Shown: positions 8,629 to 17,454 of the stretch, piece after piece
Numbering within the stretch: position 1 is the stretch's first letter
How the letters are laid out: each line of letters starts with the position of its first letter
Assembly (NCBI RefSeq): GCF_026340655.1
Contig: NZ_JAPEOZ010000001.1
Coordinates: 8,308,001 to 8,372,000 of the forward strand
Source: Streptomyces sp. NBC_01275
Lineage (GTDB): Bacteria; Actinomycetota; Actinomycetes; Streptomycetales; Streptomycetaceae
DNA length: 64,000 nt
Reading direction: 5' to 3'
Notes under the pieces: generated by a model
Databases searched by the model: none
Told to the model about the DNA's origin: nothing
What the model saw: only the letters and a program-made list of their open reading frames with translations
Position numbers and translations under genes: made by a program

Positions 8629-10831
8629 TCCGGACGTCCCGGTACGAGACCACGTCCGTCGTGCCGTGCACCTGGAGTCCGATATAGCCGGAGGCGAAGC
8701 GTCGCCCGTCCGTGCCCGGGTCGTCCGAACGCGGCGGGGAGAACTCCTGGCCGCCGGTGTTGTCGAACTCGTTGATCAGCACGCCGTTGCGGAAGACCGA
8801 GTAGTGCTGGTCGACCACCCGGATCTCGTAGTCGTTCCAGGCGCCCTTCTGGGTGACGCCGGCCCCGGCCAGCCCCACCCGGTCGAAGCCGTACACCGAC
8901 CCGGTCTTGTACAGGTCTCCGTCGGGCCGGTCCAGGACCTGCACCTCGTGCCCGTACTTGATGGCGACCCACTCCGGACGCGACTCCTCGGGATGGTCGT
9001 GGACCCAGGGGAAGCGCACGAACACACCGGAGTTGGCGTTCCCGGCGCCCGGAGCGTCGTCGCGCCACTGGAGCCGCAGCGAGAAGTCGCCGTACTTGCG
9101 CTGCGGGAACCACAGCATGCCGAGCCCGGCCCTCGTCGTGCCGGACGTGATCGACCCGTCGGCGTTGCGCCCGAACGAACCCCCGCCCACCTGCTCCCAC
9201 CGCGCGAAGGACTCCGCGGTCGCGTCGAGGATCGTGCGATAGCCCTCGGTCTGCCCCGGCGTCCCGATCCCGGACCGCTGGGCCGCCGACTGCACGGCGT
9301 CGCGCTCCCGTTCGTCGAGCACCCCTTCCTTGAACAGCCTGTCCAGGACGGTTCGGACGTGCTTGAGGAACAGCGCCTGGGACGTCCACTCCTTCTCGTC
9401 CTCGATCAACTCGCCGATCCGGCACCGGTTGTCGGTCACCCGGTTGCGCACGCCCGAGTCGACCGTGCCGACGATCACCGTCAACCGCTCGTCGTACTCC
9501 GGGCAGTCGGGTGCGGGCACCCCGCCGCCCGCCACCACCGTGAAGCCGACCGTGCGGGCGGCGGAGGTGTTGCCCGCCCTGTCCACCGCCCGGTACGCCA
9601 CGCTGTGCGTACCGACCCGGCCGACCACCACGGGAGAGGTGTAGGCGAGGTACGGTCCAGCGTCGAGTGAGTACTCGATCCGGTCCACGCCCGAACCGCC
9701 GTGTTCGTCGGTGGCGCTCACGGTCACCTCGGCGTTGCCGACATACGCCCCGTCCGAGTTCCGCGTGCCGTCGACGGTCACCCCCGTCACCGGCGCGGTG
9801 GTGTCCTGCGGAGCCGCCGCGACGACCGTGAACCGCACGCTCCTCTCGGCGGCGGTGTTGCCGGCCTTGTCGGTGGCCCGGTAGCGCACGGTGTGGACGC
9901 CGAGCTGGTGCACCATCACGGGGGCGGTGTACGGCTGCCAGGCCCCGGAGTCGACCGCGTACTCGACGGTGTTGACGCCGGAACCGGCGTCGGAGGCGCT
10001 CACGGTGACCGTCGCCATGTCGACGTAGCTCCCGTCGGCGTTCTGCTCACCGCTCACCGTCGCCGAGGTGTCCGGCGGGGTCGTGTCGTCCGAGGGCGGC
10101 GCGACGACCGTGAACTCGACGCTCTTCTCCGCCGACACGTTGCCCGCCCTGTCGAGCGCGCGGTAGCGGATCTTGTGGCTGCCGACCTGGTCGACGACGA
10201 CGGGCGCGGTATACGGCAGCCAGCCGCCCGTGTCGCCGATCGCATACTGGATGGCGTCGACGCCGGACCCGTCGGCGTCCGTCGCGCTGATCCCGACACT
10301 CGCCGAGCCGACGTAGGCGCCCTGCGCGTTCTGGGCGCCGGTCACCTGCGCCGTCGTCGAGGGCGCAGTCGTGTCCTCGCCGCCGCCCTCGGTCACCACC
10401 AGGGTGCCCTGCATCTGCCCGTGCCCGGGGATCGTGCAGTGGTAGAAGTAGCGGCCCGGAGTGAGCGTGACCTCGGCGGTGTGGCGGCCGCCCCGGTCGT
10501 CGCCCGGGTTGGCGAGGATGTTGAGGGTGACGTCGCTGTTGTACTCGGGGTCGGAGGTCACGAACGTCAACGTGTGCGGCATTCCGGTGGTGTTGCCGGT
10601 CGCCGCGCTGTTCTCGAAGACGATCGTGGCCGTTCCCGCCACGGCGGTCGTGGGCGTCGAGACGTACTTCGTGATGTCGTCGCCCGCGGTCCAGGTGAGG
10701 ACCTGGGCGGCGGCGGCCCGCGCGGGCGCGTCGGTCTGCCCGGCGGCCGGAACCGACTGCGGGCCGAGCAGCAGAAGCAGCGCGGACACCGCGGCCAACA
10801 GGACCGCGCATGTTCCTCGTCGGCGTGTCAC
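8615..10831 (-). CDS. Secreted cupredoxin / Ig-like (OmpL47-type) repeats / DUF1080 protein
   Basis: A 738-residue exported multidomain protein. After a signal peptide (about residues 1-30) comes a cupredoxin domain with type-1 copper ligands His86, Cys132, His137 and Met140 (GMPHTL, YHCTIPGHGQM). Three Ig-like OmpL47-type repeats follow (each with DTTAP/DTTPP, a GSYV or GAYV segment, and AGN), then a linker and a C-terminal DUF1080 (concanavalin-like, 3-keto-glycoside hydrolase family) domain. The GTG start overlaps the upstream gene's TGA, so it is coupled to the ThuA-dehydrogenase gene. Its role may be to take electrons or bind sugars outside the cell; that is inference. Confidence 0.82.
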   Translation of the reverse strand: MTRRRGTCAVLLAAVSALLLLLGPQSVPAAGQTDAPARAAAAQVLTWTAGDDITKYVSTPTTAVAGTATIVFENSAATGNTTGMPHTLTFVTSDPEYNSDVTLNILANPGDDRGGRHTAEVTLTPGRYFYHCTIPGHGQMQGTLVVTEGGGEDTTAPSTTAQVTGAQNAQGAYVGSASVGISATDADGSGVDAIQYAIGDTGGWLPYTAPVVVDQVGSHKIRYRALDRAGNVSAEKSVEFTVVAPPSDDTTPPDTSATVSGEQNADGSYVDMATVTVSASDAGSGVNTVEYAVDSGAWQPYTAPVMVHQLGVHTVRYRATDKAGNTAAERSVRFTVVAAAPQDTTAPVTGVTVDGTRNSDGAYVGNAEVTVSATDEHGGSGVDRIEYSLDAGPYLAYTSPVVVGRVGTHSVAYRAVDRAGNTSAARTVGFTVVAGGGVPAPDCPEYDERLTVIVGTVDSGVRNRVTDNRCRIGELIEDEKEWTSQALFLKHVRTVLDRLFKEGVLDERERDAVQSAAQRSGIGTPGQTEGYRTILDATAESFARWEQVGGGSFGRNADGSITSGTTRAGLGMLWFPQRKYGDFSLRLQWRDDAPGAGNANSGVFVRFPWVHDHPEESRPEWVAIKYGHEVQVLDRPDGDLYKTGSVYGFDRVGLAGAGVTQKGAWNDYEIRVVDQHYSVFRNGVLINEFDNTGGQEFSPPRSDDPGTDGRRFASGYIGLQVHGTTDVVSYRDVRIREL

Positions 10832-13395
10832 CGGGCTCCCCCCGCCAGTTGGCCGACGGCCGGCGTCGGACCGCCGCCCGTGTAAGTGACCCTCCACAGA
10901 GCCGACTTGGCGTCCGAGGTGAAGAAGCCGCGGCCGTAGTCGAGGACGTACAGGGCGCCGTCAGGACCGAACTTCCAGTCCATGAGGTTCCTGATGCCGT
11001 CGGCGCCCACCGGCACGATCTTCTTCAGGGACTCCGAGTGGACCGGCAGTCCGCCGGCGCCCTGCGTCCTCGGGTCCATGACCACCGCGTTGCGCGGCTG
11101 GTCGGCGTCGTAGAAGTCGCCGACGAACCACTTGCCGTCCCAGTACGCGGGCCACTTGGCGGCGCTCGCGCTCGTGGCGTCGTAGCGGTACACCGGCCCG
11201 TTCATCGCGGCCTGCCCGCCGCCCTTGAGCCACGGGAGCCGGTAGGTCGCCTGGTCCTTCTGGTACGAAGGGATCCCGTTCGCGTCACGCGGGTAGTCCG
11301 GTCCGCCGCCCTGGGGCGAGTACCAGATGTTGTTCCCGGTGACCGGCGGCAGATCGACCAGGCCGTCGTTGTTCGGGGACTCGTTCCTCGGGTGGTCGCA
11401 GTCGTACCAGCCGAGCGGCTGCGAGGGATCCGGCAGGTTGCGGTCCCGGTAGGGCTGCTCATTGCCCATGCAGTACGGCCAACCCCGGTTCCCCGCCTCG
11501 GTGATGACGGCGAACGTGTCGTACTTCGCAGGACCCCAGACCGGCGACGGCTCGCTCGCGTCCGGACCCACCCAGCCGGCGTACAGGACGTCGGTCGTAC
11601 GGTCGACGAAGATGCGGGCGGGGTTGCGCACGCCCATCACATAGATCTCGCCGCGCGTCTTCCCGCCGCCCTCGTCACTCTCCCGGCCGGTGAAGAGGTT
11701 TCCCGTCGGCAGGGTGTACGTGCCGTCGGGCTCCGGATGGATGCGCAGGATCTTGCCGTTGAGGTTGTGGGTGTTCCCGGCGGTACGGCGCGCGTCCGCG
11801 AAGGAGACGCCCCGGTAGTTCGGCTGCGGGTTGTTGCCCGAGTAACCGTCGCTGAATCCACTGGAGTTGTTGTCGCCCGTCGCGATGTACAGGTTGCCCT
11901 TGGAGTCCCAGGCCATCCCGCCGCCCGCATGACAGCAACTGTGCACCTGCACCGGCCACTTGAGCAGCACCTTCTCGCTGCCCAGGTCCAGCTTGTCGGT
12001 CGCGAGGTCGAGGGTGAAGCGGGACACGCGCCGCTCGGCCATCCGTTTCTCGCGGTCGACCCCCGAGTGGGGCGTGTAGTGCAGGTACACCCAGCCGTTC
12101 TGCTCGAAGCGCGGGTCGAGCTCGATGCCGAGGAGTCCCTCCTCGACCTTGGTGAGCTCGTCGCCGCCGCCCTTGTTGCCGAAGACCGTCAACTCCCCCG
12201 CGAGAGTCACCTTCTTGGTGGCCGGATCGTAGACGTGGATCTGACCCTTGCCCTTGCCGACGTCGGGACTGCTCCAGTCGGTGATCACCGGTTGCGAGGC
12301 GTCCGCGCCGCCCCGGCCGATGTACAGGACGCGTCCGTCCGGCGCGGTGACCAGACCGTGCGGCTCGCCGATCTGATCGTTGCGGCCTGGCTGGTTGGGC
12401 TGGGTCAGCCGCTCGGCCTTGTAGTTGGCCGTGATCGTGGCCTTGCAGTCGGCCCGCGTCAGCCGCGTCGTCCACAGCAGGGCGCCGCGCAGATGCGCAC
12501 GGAAGTCCGTCTCGTCGTACGACGACACCGTGCCGCCCATCCCGGTGTAGAAGGAGCGTCCGCCGTCGTAGTCGCGGCACCAGCTCACCGGATGATCCCA
12601 GCCGTTGCCGCTGGTCCCCGGCCGGTAGGTCGACTCGCGTACCCGGGCGACCGTGTGCACCTCGCCGGACGGGTTCTTCACCCAGTTCGGCCACAGGTCC
12701 GGGCGCTTCCACTCCAGCGGCAGATCCCTGGTGGCCGGGTGGAGCCGGTCGCCGACCTCGACGGTCGCCCTCTGTACGGCAGTTGGGCTGGACGCGGCCG
12801 GACGGGCGCCGATCAGGCCGGTGAACCAGTCCGAGTACGGCTCCGCGCGGGCCGCGTCATGGACGCCGAGGAATCCGCCGCCCGCCTCCATGTAGGCCTC
12901 CAGACCCGCCTCCTGCTCCGGATCCAGGACATCGCCGCCGCCGGTCAGGAAGACCACGGCGTGGTAAGTGCCCAGCCGTGTCTCGCTGGTGAAGACCGAG
13001 GCGTCGTCGGTGGCCTCGACCGCGAAGCGCTGGTCCGTCGGACCCGACCGGCCGATCCGCTCGATCGCCTCGATGCCGGCGTTGACGACCGGCGACTCCT
13101 CCCCGGCGGCGGCCGACCCGTAGAAGACCAGCACCCGTACGTTCGCCCCGCCCGGCGGGGAGGTGATCGACATCGTTGTCAGGGACGGCTCGGGAGCCGG
13201 ACGCGCACGCGCCGCCGGTCCCGACAGCAGCCCGGCGGCGACGACGCCGGCCGCCACCGTGGCCAGCCAGGCCCGCCTTCTCCCGCGTCTTCTGCTTCTC
13301 GTGCCTGTGATGACGGCCGTACTTGTCGCGGCTCTCGCGGCTCTCGCATCTCTCGAGTCTGGCGTGCTTCTCGCGCTCGACCCTCGTAAGTGCAT
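10828..13395 (-). CDS. Secreted ThuA domain + glucose/sorbosone dehydrogenase-type beta-propeller protein
   Basis: An 855-residue exported protein. A long basic N-terminus and hydrophobic segment (WLATVAAGVVAAGLL) precede a ThuA-like domain (about residues 70-320, NVRVLVFYG, GGGFLGVHDAA, HPVSWCRDY). The rest is a PQQ-dependent glucose/sorbosone dehydrogenase-like six-bladed propeller (EPHGLVTAPDGRVLYIGRGG, LLGIELDPRF, AGGGMAWDSKGNLYIATGD, NGKILRIHPEPDG). The ATG at 13395 has GGAGG at good spacing. It heads a two-gene unit with the cupredoxin-DUF1080 gene, divergent from a laccase. Likely oxidises or cleaves an extracellular sugar; the substrate is unknown. Confidence 0.85.
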   Translation of the reverse strand: MHLRGSSARSTPDSRDARAARAATSTAVITGTRSRRRGRRRAWLATVAAGVVAAGLLSGPAARARPAPEPSLTTMSITSPPGGANVRVLVFYGSAAAGEESPVVNAGIEAIERIGRSGPTDQRFAVEATDDASVFTSETRLGTYHAVVFLTGGGDVLDPEQEAGLEAYMEAGGGFLGVHDAARAEPYSDWFTGLIGARPAASSPTAVQRATVEVGDRLHPATRDLPLEWKRPDLWPNWVKNPSGEVHTVARVRESTYRPGTSGNGWDHPVSWCRDYDGGRSFYTGMGGTVSSYDETDFRAHLRGALLWTTRLTRADCKATITANYKAERLTQPNQPGRNDQIGEPHGLVTAPDGRVLYIGRGGADASQPVITDWSSPDVGKGKGQIHVYDPATKKVTLAGELTVFGNKGGGDELTKVEEGLLGIELDPRFEQNGWVYLHYTPHSGVDREKRMAERRVSRFTLDLATDKLDLGSEKVLLKWPVQVHSCCHAGGGMAWDSKGNLYIATGDNNSSGFSDGYSGNNPQPNYRGVSFADARRTAGNTHNLNGKILRIHPEPDGTYTLPTGNLFTGRESDEGGGKTRGEIYVMGVRNPARIFVDRTTDVLYAGWVGPDASEPSPVWGPAKYDTFAVITEAGNRGWPYCMGNEQPYRDRNLPDPSQPLGWYDCDHPRNESPNNDGLVDLPPVTGNNIWYSPQGGGPDYPRDANGIPSYQKDQATYRLPWLKGGGQAAMNGPVYRYDATSASAAKWPAYWDGKWFVGDFYDADQPRNAVVMDPRTQGAGGLPVHSESLKKIVPVGADGIRNLMDWKFGPDGALYVLDYGRGFFTSDAKSALWRVTYTGGGPTPAVGQLAGGAR

Positions 13396-13429
13396 GGGCG
13401 CCTCCTCGGTCACAGCAGCAGCGCCAAGG

Positions 13430-13458
13430 AAGCTAGACGTCTTTGCACGGTCCGCCAA
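13430..13458 (-). promoter_or_regulatory. Candidate promoter of the ThuA-dehydrogenase operon
   Basis: On the minus strand TTGGCG (13453-13458) and TAGCTT (13430-13435) are exactly 17 bp apart, about 30 bp upstream of the ribosome binding site at 13400. The 8-bp palindrome AGACGTCT (13435-13442) begins at the last base of the -10 box and could be an operator. This is a sequence-only call. Confidence 0.5.
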
Positions 13459-13584
13459 TACCTATGACCGCACTGGCGCGAACTTTGTCCTGGGTGTGGA
13501 TAAACGGCGGAACGGCCGCTACCGTCTCACAGGTTCACCACAGAAACGTCTGAGCAAACTCCGTATCAGGGTGGGGAGTTACGC

Positions 13585-14556
13585 ATGGACCGACGCGGGT
13601 TCAACCGACGGGTGCTGCTGGGGGGCGCGGCGGTCGCGACATCGTTGTCCCTGGCCCCCGAGGCCGTGAGCGCCGCCGAGCCGGCCCGGACGGCCCCCGC
13701 CGGAGGCGAGGTCAGGTACCTCAAGCTGTACGCCGAGAGGCTCGCCGACGGGCAGCTGGGCTACGGCTTCGAGAAGGGGCGGGCGACCGTCCCCGGACCA
13801 CTGATCGAGCTCACCGAAGGCGACACGCTGCACATCGAGTTCGAGAACACCCTGGACGTCGCGGCGAGCCTGCACGTCCACGGCCTGGACTACGAAGTCT
13901 CCAGCGACGGAACGAAGTTGAACCGGAGCGACGTCGAATCCGGCGGCACCCGCACCTACACCTGGCGCACCCATCTCCCCAGCCGACGCGCCGACGGCAC
14001 CTGGCGGGCGGGCAGTGCCGGCTACTGGCACTACCACGACCACGTGGTCGGGACGGAACACGGCACCGGCGGCATCCGCAAGGGCCTCTACGGACCGGTG
14101 ATCGTGCGCCGCAAGGGCGACGTCCTGCCCGACGCGACCCACACGATCGTCTTCAACGACATGACCATCAACAACAGACCCGCCCACGCGGGCCACCAGG
14201 GCCCCGACTTCGAGGCGACCGTGGGCGACCGGGTCGAGTTCGTGATGATCACGCACGGCGAGTACTACCACACCTTCCATCTGCACGGTCATCGCTGGGC
14301 CGACAACCGCACCGGTCTCCTCACCGGCCCCGACGACCCCAGCCGGGTCGTCGACAACAAGATCGTGGGCCCCGCCGACTCCTTCGGCTTCCAGGTGATC
14401 GCGGGGGAGGGGGTGGGCGCCGGCGCGTGGATGTACCACTGCCATGTCCAGAGCCATTCCGACATGGGGATGGTCGGCCTGTTCCTGGTGAAGAAGCCGG
14501 ACGGGACGATTCCGGGGCATGAGTCGCATGAGTCGTCCTCGTCGCACGCGCACTGA
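13585..14556 (+). CDS. Small two-domain laccase (SLAC-type multicopper oxidase), Tat-exported
   Basis: Trimeric two-domain laccase that oxidises phenols with reduction of oxygen to water. All copper motifs are present: [26 protein letters not shown] and the type-1/trinuclear [12 protein letters not shown]. The N-terminus [14 protein letters not shown] followed by a hydrophobic stretch and AVSAAEP is a twin-arginine signal. Length 323 aa and a His-rich tail match S. coelicolor small laccase. GTGGGGAG precedes the ATG. Divergent from the ThuA/cupredoxin pair and followed by a LacI regulator. Confidence 0.95.
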   Translation: MDRRGFNRRVLLGGAAVATSLSLAPEAVSAAEPARTAPAGGEVRYLKLYAERLADGQLGYGFEKGRATVPGPLIELTEGDTLHIEFENTLDVAASLHVHGLDYEVSSDGTKLNRSDVESGGTRTYTWRTHLPSRRADGTWRAGSAGYWHYHDHVVGTEHGTGGIRKGLYGPVIVRRKGDVLPDATHTIVFNDMTINNRPAHAGHQGPDFEATVGDRVEFVMITHGEYYHTFHLHGHRWADNRTGLLTGPDDPSRVVDNKIVGPADSFGFQVIAGEGVGAGAWMYHCHVQSHSDMGMVGLFLVKKPDGTIPGHESHESSSSHAH

Positions 14557-14721
14557 GCTCGGCGGTCGGCGGTCGGCGGTCGGTGGTCCGCGGTCCGAGG
14601 TCGGCTGGTCCGCGGTCGGCCTCGCCGGTCTTGTCGGTGGCCCTCCCGGCCACGAGAGCGCTCTCACCTCCCCGACTCCTCGGAGCTATCCTGATCGGCA
14701 CCACCGATGAGGAGCCCCTAC

Positions 14722-15765
14722 GTGACCGAGCCTGCGCCGCGTCCCACTCTGGAGGCCGTGGCCGCGCGGGCCGGGGTCTCCAGGGCCACCGTGTCGCGAG
14801 TGGTCAACGGCGGGGACGGGGTCAGGGAGCCGCTCGTCGAACGGGTCCGACGGGCCGTGGAGGAACTCGGGTACGTGCCCAACCAGGCCGCGCGCAGTCT
14901 GGTGACGAAGCGGCACGACGCCGTCGCCGTCGTCATCGCCGAACCGGAGACCCGGGTCTTCGCCGACCCCTTCTTCGCCCTCCAGCTCCGCGGCATCAGC
15001 AAGGAGCTGACCGCCCACGACAACCAGCTCGTCCTGCTGCTCACCGAAGGCCGCGACGACCACGCCCGCGTCGCCCGCTATCTCGCCGGCGGCCATGTCG
15101 ACGGCGCCCTGGTCTTCTCCCTCCACCTCGACGACCCGCTGCCCGGCCTGATCCAGGGCGCCGGGATCCCGACCGTGTTCGGCGGCCGCCCCGGCTGGAG
15201 CAACGGCGCCGGCAACGGCGAGGGCGACGACGGCGTGGCGTACGTCGACAGCGACAACCGGGGCGGCGCCCGAACGGCCGTACGCCATCTGGTCGGCCTC
15301 GGCCGCACCCGCATCGCGCACATCACCGGCGCCCTCGACCAGACCTCGGCGGTGGACCGGCTCGACGGGTACCGGGACGTGATGGGCGACGCCGACCCGC
15401 TGCTCGTCGTGGAGAGCGACTTCACCCCCGGCGGCGGTGAGCGGGCCATGCGTCGACTTCTCGACCGGCGCCCTGACGTGGACGCGGTGTTCGCCGCCAA
15501 CGACCTCACCGCCTCGGGAGTCCTGCGCGTGCTGCGCGAACAGGGGAGGCGGGTGCCCGAGGACGTCGCGGTCGTCGGATTCGACGACATGCTGCCCGTC
15601 GCCGAAGGCACCGACCCGCCGCTGACCACGGTCCGTCAGGACATCGAGGAGATGGGCCGGATCATGGCCCGCCTGCTGCTCCGCCGCCTCGACCCACGCA
15701 GCGCCGACGACGCCCAGGCCGGCGTGGTTCTGCCGACCACCCTGGTGCGCCGCGACTCCGCCTGA
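14722..15765 (+). CDS. LacI-family transcriptional regulator
   Basis: DNA-binding regulator with the LacI N-terminal helix-turn-helix and hinge (TLEAVAARAGVSRATVSRVVNGGDGVREPLVERV) and a periplasmic-binding-protein-like sensor domain (ending VGFDDMLPVAEGTDPPLTTVRQ). The GTG at 14722 (347 aa) has GAGGAG seven bases upstream; an ATG at 14707 overlaps that site and is less likely. It follows the laccase gene by 165 bp and may control the neighbouring secreted oxidation genes with a sugar effector. The target is inferred from position only. Confidence 0.88.
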   Translation: MTEPAPRPTLEAVAARAGVSRATVSRVVNGGDGVREPLVERVRRAVEELGYVPNQAARSLVTKRHDAVAVVIAEPETRVFADPFFALQLRGISKELTAHDNQLVLLLTEGRDDHARVARYLAGGHVDGALVFSLHLDDPLPGLIQGAGIPTVFGGRPGWSNGAGNGEGDDGVAYVDSDNRGGARTAVRHLVGLGRTRIAHITGALDQTSAVDRLDGYRDVMGDADPLLVVESDFTPGGGERAMRRLLDRRPDVDAVFAANDLTASGVLRVLREQGRRVPEDVAVVGFDDMLPVAEGTDPPLTTVRQDIEEMGRIMARLLLRRLDPRSADDAQAGVVLPTTLVRRDSA

Positions 15766-15847
15766 CCGGCGGGGCCTGGCCGACCGGTGGGACCGGTGGG
15801 ACCGGCCTGACCGGTGGGACCGGACTGGCCGGGGGACCGAGGCGCGC

Positions 15848-16639
15848 CTACATCGGTTGCGGCACGCTCTTGATCACCGCGAACCGTGCCCCGTACGGAT
15901 CGGCGAGTCTGGCGATGCGGCCGACGCCCTCGACATCCGTGGCGGGCGCCCGGACCGTGCCGCCGAGCTCCTTCGTCAGGGCGACGGCCGCGTCCGCGTC
16001 GACGACCTCGAAGTACGGCAGCCAGTACGGTCCCGACTCCGCCTCCGTCGGATCCTCGGCCAGCGGAACGACACCGCCGAACATGGTCTCCGGCCCGCCC
16101 TCGGCGGGGTTGACGCAGGTGTACGTGCCGCCGGGGAAGGGGACCGCCGACGTCTCCAGGCCCAGCGTCGCGTGGTAGAAAGCGGCGGCCGCGGCGATGT
16201 CAGGCGTGTACAGCTCGACCCAGCACAGCGAGCCGGGCTCACCCGCCACGTCCACCCCCTTGGTCTGTCCGGGCTGCCAGAGGCCGAACGGCACGCCCGC
16301 CTGGTCGGCGAGGATCGCCATCGTGCCCTTGCCCATGACGTCCATGGGCGCGAACATCACGCTGCCGTGCGCAGCCTGGGCGGCCTTCGCCGTGGCCTCC
16401 GCGTCCGTCGTGCGGAAGTACACCGTCCAAGCCGGCGGGCCCTGCTCGGGCGTGGTCTGCATGCCGCCCGCCGCGGTCTTCCCGTCGAGCTGGAAGAAGC
16501 CGTAGCCGCCGGCGTCGGGCCCCGCCGACTGGAACCGCCAGCCGAAGAGGGCGCCGTAGAAGGTGGTGGCGCCGTCGATGTCGGACGTGCCGACGTCGAT
16601 CCAGTTCGGAGCGCCGTTGACGAAACGGGTGGTGAGCAT
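15848..16639 (-). CDS. VOC-superfamily (glyoxalase/bleomycin-resistance fold) protein, two tandem modules
   Basis: A 263-residue protein of two VOC modules, each starting with a beta-strand metal-binding segment (NWIDVGTSDIDGATTFYGALFGW; CWVELYTPDIAAAAAFYHATLGL). Proteins of this type are often annotated as glyoxalase-like hydroxylases in Streptomyces, but the substrate is unknown. The ATG at 16639 has GGAGGG upstream; an in-frame extension to 16690 is rejected. It stands alone, convergent with the LacI gene. A short ggtgggaccggcctgacc repeat at 15770-15835 separates them. Confidence 0.8.
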   Translation of the reverse strand: MLTTRFVNGAPNWIDVGTSDIDGATTFYGALFGWRFQSAGPDAGGYGFFQLDGKTAAGGMQTTPEQGPPAWTVYFRTTDAEATAKAAQAAHGSVMFAPMDVMGKGTMAILADQAGVPFGLWQPGQTKGVDVAGEPGSLCWVELYTPDIAAAAAFYHATLGLETSAVPFPGGTYTCVNPAEGGPETMFGGVVPLAEDPTEAESGPYWLPYFEVVDADAAVALTKELGGTVRAPATDVEGVGRIARLADPYGARFAVIKSVPQPM

Positions 16640-16900
16640 CTTCGCCCTCCTCACAGGGGTCCCGTTGTCTGCCACTGCCGAGTCTTGCACCGCCCACTGA
16701 CAATCGCTGCCGGAGTGCGGCGACGGACGGACGGCCGACGGACGGACAGGGGATGGACGACGGACGGATGCGAGGCTCCCGGATTTCCCGTGTGTTCCGC
16801 GCGCCGCCGTGTGTCAGGGCCTGCTCCGGGGCCATCATCGGGGCGGTTGAATGCCCTCGTGCGCGGCGTATATCGGACGTTGATCGAACGTTTTTCGCCG

Positions 16901-16916
16901 CGAGGCACGATCCTCG
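16901..16916 (+). promoter_or_regulatory. Small hairpin just upstream of the WhiB-like start
   Basis: CGAGG-CACGAT-CCTCG forms a 5-bp stem with a six-base loop ending two bases before the ATG at 16919. There is no other obvious ribosome binding site, so the GAGG of the left arm may be the site and be hidden by the stem. Tentative. Confidence 0.3.
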
Positions 16917-16918
16917 CC

Positions 16919-17161
16919 ATGTACACCGACACGATCCGCACACCCGACCTCGCCTGGCAGCGGGAGGCGCTGTGCGCGCAGACCGGGGCGGACTTCTTCT
17001 TCCCCGAGCCCGGCAGCTCGGTGCGTGAGGCGAAGCGCATCTGCGGCATGTGCGAGATGCGCCCCGCGTGCCTCGAGTACGCCCTGGCCAACGACGAACG
17101 CTTCGGCGTCTGGGGCGGCCTGTCCGAGAAGGAGCGGCTGCAGATCAGGCGGGCCCGCTGA
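16919..17161 (+). CDS. WhiB-like iron-sulfur regulator (WblJ-like)
   Basis: An 80-residue WhiB-family protein. The four [4Fe-4S] cysteines are Cys19 (ALCAQ), then the CGMC pair and the following Cys in CEMRPACLEY (CxxCxxxxxC). The turn motif GVWGGLSEKER and a basic C-terminal tail follow. WhiB-like proteins act as redox-sensitive partners of the principal sigma factor. Position between a laccase region and ssgD-like gene suggests S. coelicolor wblJ, but that is from memory. Alternative upstream starts exist but would add non-conserved sequence. Confidence 0.9.
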   Translation: MYTDTIRTPDLAWQREALCAQTGADFFFPEPGSSVREAKRICGMCEMRPACLEYALANDERFGVWGGLSEKERLQIRRAR

Positions 17162-17230
17162 CCCGCGCCCTCTCGTTCGTACTCGCCCGTTCTCGCCCAT
17201 AATTCGCGCGATCGCGGGGTCGGCGGCGGC

Positions 17231-17236
17231 TAGGAT
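17231..17236 (+). promoter_or_regulatory. Candidate -10 box for the first tRNA-like RNA
   Basis: TAGGAT lies seven bases before position 17243, the first base of the 11-bp closing helix of the RNA that follows. If used, the primary transcript would begin exactly at the base of that helix. No convincing -35 is visible. Confidence 0.35.
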
Positions 17237-17242
17237 CCTCAG

Positions 17243-17324
17243 ACGCGTCCGGGTGTAGCGCAGAGGTAGCCGCACGCCTTGCAAAGGCGGATCACGCCGG
17301 TTCGAATCCGGTCCCCGGACGCGT
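17243..17324 (+). tRNA. tRNA-like RNA 1 (GCA anticodon-like triplet), non-canonical acceptor
   Basis: The T arm is normal (CCGG-TTCGAAT-CCGG, 17297-17311, extended by G17296-T17312). The end helix is not: 17243-17253 pairs perfectly with 17314-17324 over 11 bp, then T17254 bulges and G17255 pairs with C17313. The D stem has three pairs (17258-17260 with 17271-17273) and a C-C mismatch. The anticodon arm is CGCC-TTGCAAA-GGCG, giving GCA (Cys) with U33, but only four stem pairs. No 3' CCA is encoded. A tRNA finder may call it tRNA-Cys; its shape, shared with RNA 3, suggests a tRNA-derived structured RNA. Confidence 0.65.
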
Positions 17325-17328
17325 GCGA

Positions 17329-17400
17329 GGTCCCGTAGAGCAGAGGCAGGCTCACCGCCTTGTCAGGGCGGAGACGCCGGTTCGAATCCGGCCGGGACCA
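17329..17400 (+). tRNA. tRNA-Asp (GTC), divergent extra copy
   Basis: Full cloverleaf of 72 nt: acceptor GGTCCCG (17329-17335) with CGGGACC (17393-17399), D stem GAGC/GCTC, anticodon stem CCGCC/GGCGG with loop TTGTCAG (GTC, Asp), T stem GCCGG/CCGGC with loop TTCGAAT. Only four bases separate it from RNA 1, so they are probably one transcript. The D loop (AGAGGCAG) and T arm are close to RNAs 1 and 3 rather than to ordinary housekeeping tRNAs. The discriminator is A where bacterial tRNA-Asp normally has G73, and CCA is not encoded. Confidence 0.75.
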
Positions 17401-17454
17401 CGACACGGCGAGCACGGGCGGCACGGCGAGCACGGGCGGGGCAGGGCGGGACGG

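Noticed and set aside
17247..17320. Plain tRNA-Ala with anticodon TGC for the first RNA
   Set aside because: Placing T33 correctly gives GCA, not TGC; the acceptor also does not match tRNA-Ala (G3-U70 absent).
17239..17433. A 64-codon minus-strand reading over the tRNA pair
   Set aside because: It is the antisense of two RNA genes; spurious translations of this type are common over tRNA genes.
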